Below, piece by piece: positions 25,581 to 36,457 of a stretch of 64,000 bases of DNA. The stretch is from contig NC_092462.1 of the NCBI RefSeq assembly GCF_047495875.1, positions 31,778,023 through 31,842,022 of the forward strand, written 5' to 3'. The stretch is from Pithys albifrons albifrons (Eukaryota > Chordata > Aves > Passeriformes > Thamnophilidae). Under the pieces are notes generated by a model, which was given only the letters and a program-made list of their open reading frames with translations, did not search any database and was not told the DNA's origin. The stretch's first letter is position 1. Every line of letters starts with the position of its first letter. The translations under genes were made by a program, and so were the position numbers.

Positions 25581-26599
25581 CTTGGGCATGTGTGCAGGGG
25601 AAAAGATGATACTCATGAGGCCTCCTATACACATGCAAATATACTGTAGTAATACTGATGAAGCCACTGTGTGGAGTCTGAGTAGTTACTTCTAGTCCCT
25701 GTCCCTGCAGACCCTTTCTGTTTAATGTAAAATGTATGGGCAATCTTAGGAGCACAGTTATTGGTAGGGAAGGGTACAGCTTGGGACAGGAGAGAAACAC
25801 CTGAGTTCCAACTAGAGTGATCAAAATTGTTTCAGATTGCAGTGTTATTTTCTCATCTGCAACTTGTACTGTGTGAGTTTAAGGTTTGGTATACATACCT
25901 TGTTAAAACTATAGAGATGTCAGTTTTTTCTCAAGCTGTAATTAATTGGAGATGCCAAGAAAAATTCAACTTTTATTTGTGAAATACCTGTCCTAGAATA
26001 GGGTTTTTTGCTTATTCGTTATTGGGCACAACCAATTTTCCTGTTGTGGTATCAGTGGGTAAACATTGACTTGTATTTTCAATTGGAATATACAAGACTA
26101 CAGCTGGAGACAATCTCCTTTGTCTCTTGCATTCCCAGGTATGTCACATTTTCACTATGACAGTTCATATTTTTGGACTGTGTCTTTCCTGGTACCACAG
26201 CACTGCAGCAGTAGGAGACATTACCGTTGGATTGCCATAGCCTATCAGAAAGAGCCAACGGGAACCAAACTCTTCAAAACACTACTGATTGCTTTTCTCA
26301 TTACTCTTTCTTCATTTCCGGGCTTGGAAGCTCAATACATTGTCCAAAATGAACCTGCAAAATGAAGAGCTTCTGCAACATGAGAGATCATGCAATAACC
26401 AGTCAAGAAATCTGACTGGGCAGCCTTTCAGTGGCACAGCTGCGAGTCCCCAGTTTTTGTGTTCCTTCTTGTGTAATGGGAGCGCCCTGTGTGTTCTCTA
26501 TCAGATGATACTATGTTTGCTAATTAAATGCTGTGTGCTGCTGTGTGCTAATTTTTTCTCCCCTGTTGCTACAGTAATACAATCTACATGGAACATTGC

Positions 26600-27100
26600 A
26601 ACAGAAACAAAAAGGTGTTGAGGAATACCTTCAGTGCAGGTAGCTTGGTGTGCAGCTGCAGTGAGAGCTGCAGGTTGAGCTCTGGGTTGCGAGAGCCTCA
26701 GGCAAGAGGCTGTGACCTGGCACTGACCCTTTGCACAGTGAAGGGCAGGAGGACCTCTGGTCCAGCCAGGGGACCAATCACCCAGAGACATGGCAGGAGC
26801 CAACAACTCCCAGACTTTCTTATACTTAGATAAAACCCAGGATGTCCTTTGTTTGCGATCTGTCTTCAGAGGCACCAGATCGAGCTGTTACTTTGTTATG
26901 TAGTTATGGCACCATGATGAAATTATTTGAAGGATCTGGACGTCAGAGACTGCTCTGGGAAACCTGTGGCTGAGCTGGTAAGGAAACTGGTCTGATTGTG
27001 AGTGTGATGTGTGAAGCTGTGAAGCAGCCTTGGTCCCAGTTCACGTGGTGTGATTGTGATGGCTGGAGTGGCTGCTGGATGGCTGGACAGGGTTGTTTCC
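26600..27100. other. GC-richer island, possibly an old LTR
   Basis: GC content rises above the surroundings. A CCAAT box (accaatcacc, near 26770) is followed about 60 bases later by a TATA-like gataaaaccc (near 26828), then promoter-distal sequence without an open frame. The order resembles an LTR U3 region, but no TG...CA ends or target duplication were found. It could instead be an unknown interspersed repeat. Confidence 0.3.
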
Positions 27101-27981
27101 TTAACAGATTATTTTGTCAGGTTTTGAAAGCTCTCCAAGGCTGACAGGATAAAACCATAGCAGTTGCTTGGTGTATGATCTGCCTGTAGCTTCTCAAACT
27201 CAGACCTGACTTTGAGTGCCATCCTGAGTAAAAGGCAGTGAAGTTGTCAGAGGTGCTCTGACAACTTAGAGCATTTCAGTGCAAGAGTTTGGTCTTCCCT
27301 TTTTTGTGTATTCCAGCATGACAGCAAACACTTAGTTCTCTCCTTCCATAATTAATAGGAGTACTTTTTCTTCATGTAATGAAACAGTGCTCTGGAAAAC
27401 CAAAAGCAAAAGCCAAAACTTTCATGTCTCACTGCAATACCACCTGGGTTAAATACATCCAAAAAAACAATTTCAATCACTTTATAAAATCATAACAAAA
27501 CAGGATGAACACTTGTTGCTTCCTGAACACCAGGTCTCCTATGGGCTTCTCTCATTGTTTGGACACTTGCACAAGCAGCAGCATTTGGTATGCACCTGCC
27601 TGGCCCTGTAGCAGAGGGAGTGTGGCTCAGTGGGTGCAGGGGCCTGGGCAAGGGACACTGCCTTGAGAGGGGCTGGAGGAGCTGGTCCCTGCTGAGGGCT
27701 TTCTTTCATCAGCACTCAAAGAAACCAGTAAAAGGCAATGTTGCCACTTTTTCCCTCTTAAGAAAAAGAGGAACAGAATTTGGGCATAACCAATTCTGTA
27801 AGCATGGCCAAAGGAATTGTTTTGGTTTATGGATCTGAGAGCTGCCTGGCATCTGTTTTCTGTTCTGCTGATGTTCACCTCTTTAGGGCAAATATTTTTA
27901 TATAGATGCATGTGAACTGTGCATTTATTTTAATTTTCAGGTTCTGTATATGATTTATTTAATGAATCTGTTGTTAGTAAT

Positions 27982-28614
27982 TGTATTAGGGTGAGCTGGC
28001 ACAATGCCAGCTGCCCAACACAGAGAGAGAGAATCCACCCTCCCCCACCAAGGGAAGAAAAGGAGAGGAAAAAAGCCAAACCCAAAATAGGAAGCCACAG
28101 GAAGCTTCTTATATTATACAAAATATAATATATAAATATGATAAATATGATATAATTATGATATAATGCATATATATACAAATGTGAGAAGAGCACCACC
28201 AACAACAACAACCACCAAGTTGGCCACCCAAACAACACAGACTTACACCACCCCAGCTCATAAAAACACTCCAGCAAGCTCCCCGACAAAGGATACCCAG
28301 CAAGAGAGGAGAAAACCACCACCAACAAAAAAGATACTTCCCAAATCAAACATCTGTGAAGTGGTGAATGAGGCCGCCCTCCCCCCAGCAAGGGGGATAG
28401 CAGGTTCGCTCAGCACCCCAACATCGAGGGACTCAGGTAGGCACCACCTACACCTTCTCCTATACTTGGTTTTGACGTCAAAATGATATGAAATATCTCT
28501 TTGGTAACTTAAGTCAGGTGATGTTTGTCCCCTCTAATCTACATAGACTCTCTGGGTCTGCTGAAACTGAGGCCTAGCTGAGGCCTAGCTGAAACTAAAG
28601 CCAAAACTACCACA
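27982..28614. mobile_element. Solo LTR, ERVL-like, 633 bp
   Basis: Starts TGTATTAGGGTGAGC and ends AAACTACCACA. Flanked by a perfect 5-bp target duplication GTAAT (27977-27981 and 28615-28619). Inside are a TATA-rich tract (28110-28175), CCACC/ACAACA-rich sequence (28190-28330) and an 11-bp tandem repeat (aggcctagctg twice, near 28571-28592). No retroviral genes. Confidence 0.88.
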
Positions 28615-31556
28615 GTAATACATAGCCCAATGCATGCATTCTACATGCATTATAGAAATCCATTCCACTAATAGCTTTCTCAGCAGGAGAGCCATTCTGT
28701 TCAGCTGATTGCTGAACAATCTCAAAAACTAACCCTCAACCTCTTTCAGCTGGTTATTTGAAGGTAGAAAGCTTTTGGGTAATGTAGTATTTATAGATCA
28801 AGACAGGGAGACTGAAAAAAAAGCCAGTAAAATTTTGTCCTTAATGTAACCCTTCAAAATTTTGATAGTTCTAAGCACTATTGCATAGGATTTTGTTGCT
28901 AATGACATTCATATTGATAAGTAGCTGTTGCATATTTTCCTTGCAAGGCATTCTAGGTTTGGTCTTGAAATCATGTAAATTACTGATCAGTTTGTAGTAT
29001 TCTTTATATTCTTTATCAAGGGAAAAATGTCAGAATTATACAGATGAATTCTGAAGTGTAATTGTTAACTTGCACTGTGAGAATGTGATGAGTGTTTATT
29101 GTAAGAGTTAATTAATGGAGCTGAATTTCATTGCTGAGTGCTAACTCAGTGGAAGCTTCTGCCTTTAGAAGTTTGGTGCTATGAAAGACACAGAGGTTAA
29201 GAAAGTAGGCAAATGTCTAGTGTTTCCTTTAGCACAGGAACTGTTTGCACTCTCAGCCTTTCTGATTTTCCTCAAAGATCTGAAACGTACCATCATGAGA
29301 AATAGTCTCTTCTTCAGCTGGAAACTACTCCTTCCTCTTCTAAAAAGAGATTTTTTTTTCCTCTCTTGGATGTATCTTGAAAATTGAATACCGTTACTAA
29401 TTTGCTTACAGTGTTCTTGATTTCCAGACAGAGTTTTCTGCCAGAAGTTTCTTACTGGCTTATTGTGCTGAAAACCTCCCATGAAATCTGCAGAATCTGG
29501 CAATGCCAACTAGTGAGAATTCAGTAGTATATCAGCAATAAAGAATGAATAGATTGTCTCCAAATTTAGATGTAAACATCATAATGCAGTATTTGCTAGT
29601 GTCACCAGCAGAGCTTATGTTGGTTGAGTGTTTGCTGGAGCAAACTCAAAGATGTCATCAGAACAACTGGGTGGCAGAAAGCTGGGCTGTTCAGCAGAAT
29701 TCCAAACCATTGCTACTCTGCCCTTCTTCATACACCAGGTGTATAACGTGTTTCCCTTCACAAAGCAGACTCAGGAAGAGTCATGTTCATCACCTATGAT
29801 AGTGCTGTTGCTGTTGTCTGCTCTCTATTTAGGTCACTTGATTTATGTTCAGACATCTAAATTTTCTGTGCAAGCAGTAAGAGTGAGAAAAAAAGGTAAT
29901 AGCAATTGCCTACCTAACCACATTTCTTTCTTATCTGACCATGTGAAACTATCCAAAACATTCAGGTGCATTGAATTGAGGAATGAGACAGGTGCCTTAC
30001 AGTTTTCTAAAGCTGAAGGACCTTTGGATCAGGGTCTGTGTTTTGTGAGGTACTCCACGCAGTCAAGTCCTTGTCTGAACTGGGATACTGGAAAATAAAG
30101 AGCAATTACCATATTACTCTTCAGGACAAATGAATTCTCTAAAATATGGTGCCATACTGTACTATGTGACTTCATTTCCCTCAAGATTTTTTTCCATAAC
30201 TATGTAGGTCTCTTAGTAGCAGTATTACCTTTTTTTCCCTCCTACTTGTTACTGTTTGCTTGATTTTCATGTTTCAACAGTGAGCAGCTTCTTACAATTA
30301 GTCTTATAAGAGACATTTTGTGATGTTTCTCCAGTCAAATATTTTTTCTGATATCTGGTTTGTTTCATATGGGGCATTGTTTGCCCCTTTTATTCATGCA
30401 TTTTTCAGATGATTGGACTAAAGCAACCCCAGAAAGGTCCATTTATTCAGACTGCAGGAAAAGATGAAGATGTGATGTAACACTTCCAGACTAGAGTACG
30501 TAAAACCTGTAAGTGTACTGTGTATTTGCATGGTCATGGTCTGAAGTTGTTTAGCATTGCATTTTTAGGTTGGAAAATTTCCACAAAACTCTACATCAAG
30601 TCTGTAACAAGTAATACTAGTCCTACTGGGGGTGACTAGAAACATTAAGGTGTCTTTCAGGGTTACAAACGTAACAGGACAGGTATTCCTGGGCTAGTCC
30701 TATTAGCCAGTACTCATAGTAGGCCTTCTAGAGTATGTTTTCTTTGCAGCTACAGCACACAAAGGTCTGTTGGTTACCCAAAGAAAAGGGATTACATTAA
30801 AAGTCTTGGCTAAAGTTATTGAAAGTATCAGTTATGGAAACTGCACTAAGAATTGAGTCATTGTTTTGGGAGGTATATGGGTTGAGTTGAACAACACCAA
30901 AAGCAAATTTTGATTTTTAATGAACAGCTCTTGCATGTTCTATGACATGTGTCCAGCCCTGAAAAACCCACATTTTTTACAGGTTTGCAAGAAAGCATTC
31001 CTTGTGACTGTTCCTATTTTTTATCTTCAGCTGATTCATAGTATGTGAAGGATACATCAGCAATGGTCAGGTATTTAATCATCAATCCTACCTTGCATAC
31101 CTATTTTCCAAGTCTTAAATAGGTAGTAGATAAGGGAACCCAATGCTGTGCTCAGATTGAGACGCACAAGGGACACAACCTGTGTTAAGTGTTCACCTCT
31201 TTTACTCAAAATGACTAGCTAGGTTGAGAGTGATTTTGAAAGTGTCACCAAGTAGGCAGAAATGCTAACAATTATGATGTGGACTACAAACCTTCTTTTC
31301 GTGAAGGACCCTGAAGTGTATTGGAAGTATTTCTAAATTTTCTAAGGCTCAGAATCATTTCTTTGTAAGCAACTCCCCACAATTAGCAAGGCAAAACTAG
31401 ATATACGTTTGCTGTTGCAAAATGACATGCTTTTTTAGAGATAGAAGGGGTTTAGTATTTCCTTCTAGAAAGAATAGCTACTTGTGTGGACCTCTCTCTC
31501 CTTCCTACAGTTTTGTAAAAGCAGCCCTGATCCCAAAAGATTTTAAAATATGACCA

Positions 31557-31590
31557 AATCAAACAAAACAAAACAAAACAAAAAAAAATC
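31557..31590. repeat. A-rich (CAAAA)n run
   Basis: Repeated caaaa units ending in a pure A tract. No retrocopy is recognisable before it. Confidence 0.7.
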
Positions 31591-34292
31591 CCAAACCCAC
31601 CACCTTTAGCATCTCTGTCCTAAGACACGAGATAGATAGGGATCCCCTGTTTGGACATCAGTTGTATGTGTAGTGGGAATGGCCATTTGGAAGTTTTTCC
31701 ATTCTAAAGAAGCTTTAATTCTTCTTGTGATGACTACTTCTAGTGAAGAGTCAGCAGAGGTGAGGGTCTTCCAGTGGATAAAGCAACTTTGCAGTGCTAG
31801 AGGTTTAACAGTGCAGGATGGTCATAAGCAACATGAACTAGATGTGATGCTAACCCTGGATCTACAAGAGTATCCTATCAGTACAGAATTTATCACTTAT
31901 AACCCAGTCACGTTTCAACATTGCACTAATTAATATAATATGAGCTTGGAGATATTTCCTATATCCCGAGTTTAATAAGCACATCAACTGCCAACATGAA
32001 AATGTGTTTAACTCTGGGTTCAGTTAGAGTGACAAGATGTGCTAATGTTTGTAGCAGAATAAGGGATATACACTTCTGAAACACTGTGTTCTTTGAGAGG
32101 CAGTATTAGTGAACCATTATGGTTTATCTTGGTCAGGAAGTTTTTAGAATTGCATGATGCTGCTTGGGTTTCCAAAATACAGAGCAACTGCAAGGCTTTA
32201 ACCATTTAGCTGGAAAGGAACTGTAAGAAACCAAGGAGCTGTCTCATGCTGCTCAGGTGAGGAAGACTGCTTTTCTGGAGTTTTGCCAGCACCAGACACA
32301 CACAGTGCAAAAACTTGTATTCAGGCTAGGGGGTAGGCACAGCTAACTACCTTCAAACTTGAGTGGTTGTATAGGGAAATACCTTTTTCTTTTTTTCTCC
32401 TGTATAGTTTCAGCTTCAAGAATTGGTGAGGGTTAAGGAAACACTTACTTTACCTTGATCAACCCTTTTTAAGCAACATTAGATCATCTGGCTTGTATAA
32501 ACTCCTTAGGAAAGGCTTTGATCTACTTATTTTGATGCAGAATGGTGATGGCTGTATACTTTTGTTTGTTTGTTTACCTCAGAAATCAATCTAAACATTG
32601 TGTTGCAAAGATGATTTCAATTAGTTCAGGCTAAGTAACATCAGATTTGCCGGCACCTCCTTTGAAATATTTCCCCAGCTCATACATCATAATCAGAGGG
32701 AAATAATCTTCAGTTATAATGAGTAATTCCATAGTAGGTGCTGAAAAAACTCTATGCACAAGGAGGCTTGTGAACAGCAGCCTAAGGTAAGTGGGGCATC
32801 TACTGGTGAGATGCTGCAATGAATTAATCTACTGTATGACAGGCAGATCCAAATCCTGGGCACATTTTGCTTTGCCAAGTAAGGAAATGCTAGGCCTGTT
32901 TCCTGAGCTCTTTGGAAAAAATTGCTCCTTGAATAAATTCTTACTTTCTGGCACTCCTGTAGAGGTGTCTGCCATGTACATTGCAATAGCAGCCTTGTGA
33001 AACATCTTAATTAGAATAAGAAAGGAAATGAGCTAAGGAAACTTGTCAAAAGGTGTGATGCATGTCTTTAACTACTCCAACCTTCCCCTACCCTGGTCCC
33101 TCATGGCAAGTTCTCTGGTAGGCTGTCTTTCTTGTACCAGGAGCTATTTGACACTCAGGTCTACTGCCCAAGGGTTTGAAAATGAATATAATGGATAAGG
33201 AAACACAACAATGCCCTATGGTCATAAAATCCAGAGCTCCCAAAAACTGGTCATTATCCACATGAAACAATTGCCTCCTTCCATTCTTCAGAAAATGTCG
33301 TCTGCAACAGCATGAGGTTCTCTACAGTATTAAATAAAGTTCAATGACTTCTGCAGAATGCATTTAAAATACCTTTTTTTTTTTTGCACAAAATTCTGTG
33401 TTGCATCTTTTTGTGCACATCAGACTAAAACTTGGGAGAAGCCCAAGGGCACTTTCCCAATCATGTCACTAATTTCATTGTTAGGATTACCATTTTAAAA
33501 TCAAACTATTACGATGGGAAAAACTTGTCAATATGTTTACTTGGAGCCTGGCTGTGCACTTCTGAAAAAAAAAAAAGTAAACAATAAAGTAGCAAAGCAA
33601 TGCTAAACTGGGATGTGATCTGATCAAACTGTTAAAATACCTTGCTTCTGCTCTCCTTACAGATATGACATTGTTATCTGTACAGTAAAGCCAAACATTT
33701 TTTTAAAACTTTTTAAAATTGTATTGCCTTAATAGAAGTCATACCTTAAAATACAAAAGCATCTTTATTTCTGCTCTGCTGCACAGCAGGCTTGCTAAAT
33801 TTAGCTGTGCTGGGGAATCAAATGCTTTATATAATCATATCAGAAGCCATTGCTGAAAAAACCCTATCTGAGTCTGTCACTTGACCTTAGGTGAAACAAG
33901 TCTTTATGCTTTCTTCAGAGCTCCTTCTGCCATGTATGTTAGAAGAATCTGTAACGAAGCAGTGATCTCAGCTATCCTTGTCCCAAGTCAGTGGAGTAAA
34001 CCAAAGTTCTTTTAGTCTTGTTAGACTAAGCAAAGACTTTCTGAGAAGTGTCTTTTTTGGTTCATTGTTTAGCATGTTCTGTGCTTCATTTGAATTTAAC
34101 TTTTGCACAGAAACAATAACAGTTTTGTTTTGTTTAGTCCTTTCAATACCAGTTTTATTTAGACTTTATTAGTAGAAGCAAACAAAACAAAACAAAAAAT
34201 CATTCTGATTGATTGCTACAAACCACTTTGATTTCTGAAGTGCAAGGTGTGCTAGATTACTATGTTTAAACTTTCCTCTGGTTTTATCCAGA

Positions 34293-34802
34293 TGATGCCG
34301 TGAATGACCCTTTCCCCCAAAAACAGGACTTTGAGCCACGTTAGTGTAGGGTAAGATAAAAAGTAAAGGTCCTTTAATAACACAGGGCCTACAGCCCACA
34401 GGAATACAGGATGACATGCATGTACCCCAGTTCTTGTTTCTATGGCTTTTATAATAAGATCCCTCCAATCATTGCTTTACACATTTCTCAGTCCAGCCCC
34501 GGTCCCACCCCTGGACCAACCCCTGGAATTGGGTCTGGGGTCGTCAAGACCCTCTGTCTTCATCAACTCTTCTTCCTCAGGCACACAAAGGTCTCTTGGA
34601 GTTCATCCAGTTCTGGCTTTTGGGTCACTCTGACCTATGTTTATGTTTCATTCTGTAGGCCTTCTGATATCCTTCAGCTCTTCCTTGGAAAGGAGTCTAA
34701 ACAAGATTAATTAACTAAAGGAATTTGAGCTCCCTGTTCTGGGACAGGGGTAGTGATAGAAAGGCATTAAACTTAAACTGTTAGAAATATTAACCCTCTA
34801 CA
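34293..34802 (-). mobile_element. Probable solo LTR, about 510 bp, minus orientation
   Basis: On the minus strand it opens TGTAGAGGGTTAATA (from 34802). It has a TATA box (TATAAAAG, plus positions 34446-34453) and, about 70 bases on, an ATTAAA signal (34373-34378), then pyrimidine- and G-rich sequence to a TG-complement end near 34293-34305. This is the U3-R-U5 order of an LTR. No target duplication could be matched, so the far end is uncertain; likely an older copy. Confidence 0.55.
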
Positions 34803-35577
34803 AATTTACAACTACTGTGTTCCTAAAATCTACAAAATGTGAAAATCAGAACAAAAACCCCTTTGGCATCACAGAAGTCAGATAATACCTGATTCCTACT
34901 TCTAAACCCATAATTTCCTCTGGCTTAGGGACTCCACAGTTACAAACTATTTGAGGCTGGGAGAAGTCTTTAGAGAAATATTGCAGTATATTTGCTCTGT
35001 TCTTTCCATTCTTCCTCTGTGTTGGCCAATACACACCTCAAACAGTGAGGTTAAAATGACGTTTTTTGTACAGCTGCTGAGCCAAATGTGCATGTGCTTG
35101 GTAATAGTGAGGGGGGAAAGGTCCCAAAAGAAGTGAAGTGACACATAAAAAAGAATAGATAAAAAAATCTTTAACCTTAGGGTCTCTTGAGCCTGCGGTT
35201 AGAGAACAAAAATCAAACATCTCTTTCTAAGTACCAAAAACATTTACTGGATTTCCTGAATTGCATATCCTAGGGCTTATGTTGAAAGGAAGCTGTTGCA
35301 AACGGTGGTCAAATGGTAGTATTTTCATTATTTTATATCTAAACTTAGGGATGTTCAGTAGATACACTTTCTACTATATTTGCTCACTGGTGTCTTCCTC
35401 AAAGAACATAAGACTAAATCACTACTCCTCTATAGGCCTACACAGATGTAGGAAATCACAGAAGCTTTTCTGAACACTTTCAAAGGAATAAACATTCAGG
35501 AAGCCTGAATCAGCACCAAAGCCAGAAAATTCTTACAATCAGTGGGTTTTAGTAAGACTTTGATGAAGTCTTTAGTC

Positions 35578-35583
35578 TTTATT
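35578..35583 (-). terminator. Candidate polyadenylation signal (AATAAA), ASIC5
   Basis: First canonical AATAAA on the minus strand past the ASIC5 stop, about 675 bases downstream. An ATTAAA variant lies closer, at 35702-35707. Use of either is unproven. Confidence 0.35.
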
Positions 35584-36257
35584 ATTGTCTTTCATGACAT
35601 AGGAACTTTCATGAAAATGAACTTGGCCTATGTTTGCCCATTTGCCATCCACTCAGATGCCCTATGGTTCTCTATAGTAGCTGACAGACTCATGAGATTT
35701 TTTTAATGTGTTTCAGACAAACAGATAGCACACTATAGATTTTATGTTTTTAGGCACATGCCTAATTCTGCTAGGCAAAGCCTCCATATTCTTCACTGGA
35801 ACATGTAACAGTGGTAACCTATTTGCAAAGACTTGGTTGTTAATGAGGAACCTGCTTTTTCAGCATTGCAATGTTCCACCTTTATGGTGGTCAAGAAACT
35901 TGTGTGTGATAATATGTATATTATTTGTTGTCACTCAAAATACAGAAGAGAAAAACTGGGTCATAAATGCAAAATTGTGTTGTATGTCAGCATCACTTGC
36001 TATGTTATTTAAAAAGTTGTTAATTGATTAAAATAAAATTCTCGGTGAAGATTGAGCTTTTCTTTACATGAGATGGGAAGGGAGACTTTGCAAAGTGCTC
36101 CCTTTAAAGTTTTTAGCACAGTTAAATAGTTTGAACCAATAAAAGAAGCAGGGAGAATAAGAGTGCAGAGAAGAGAGCAGTGGCAAATATTAGTGTCTCC
36201 TTTGTATCTTAGAAAGGGAAGTTGCAAAACCAATTAGTTCTGGGCTTCTATAAGCCA

Positions 36258-36457
36258 CTAACATTCTTGTATTCCCCTTGCTTTTTCCTTATGTATTGTT
36301 TGGTTCTGGGCTGGATTGTTCCATTGAGGCATTTCAGGAGCCTTCAACAGAAAAAAGATGCACATCCAACAGAAGTTAGTAAAAACATACTCAAGCAGTT
36401 CTATGATTGTAATCATACTGGCACCACAAAACAATCCAAGCTGGCCACCTACATCGG
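36258..36457 (-). CDS. ASIC5: ASIC5 exon 10, residues 439-504 and stop (TM2, C-terminus)
   Basis: Acceptor TTACAG on the minus strand; the first two bases complete Ala-439. Reads [20 protein letters not shown], then [18 protein letters not shown], the pore helix with the G-A-S filter. Then a short cytosolic tail ending GIQEC and TAG (36258-36260). Confidence 0.96.

Larger units (their letters stand above)
20495..36257. other. GUCY1B1-ASIC5 convergent spacer (15.8 kb, includes both 3' UTRs)
   Basis: Tail-to-tail spacer. Recognised contents, listed separately: candidate polyA signals, a GTTT repeat (23072-23097), CR1 tail (23175-23365), CTCF-like motif (25305-25318), 20-bp tandem duplication (25541-25580), a GC-richer island (26600-27100), solo LTR (27982-28614), an A-rich run (31557-31590) and a minus-strand LTR (about 34293-34802). 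The remainder is AT-rich, without splice-supported open frames, RNA genes or recognisable exons. Confidence 0.8.

Noticed and set aside
27930..28391. 153-codon hydrophobic frame on the - strand, suggestive of a membrane protein
   Set aside because: It overlaps the solo LTR at 27982-28614 and its TATA-rich tract; no retroviral or cellular motif is present.
29165..29509. 114-codon open frame on the - strand
   Set aside because: Low-complexity basic sequence with no recognisable domain or neighbour signals; chance is sufficient.
29628..30098. 156-codon open frame on the + strand in the GUCY1B1/ASIC5 spacer
   Set aside because: No family features, an overlapping frame elsewhere, and no splice or promoter context. 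Roughly one such run is expected by chance in six frames of 64 kb.
31673..31933. 86-codon open frame on the + strand
   Set aside because: No similarity to a known family, no splice signals in phase, AT-rich intergenic position.
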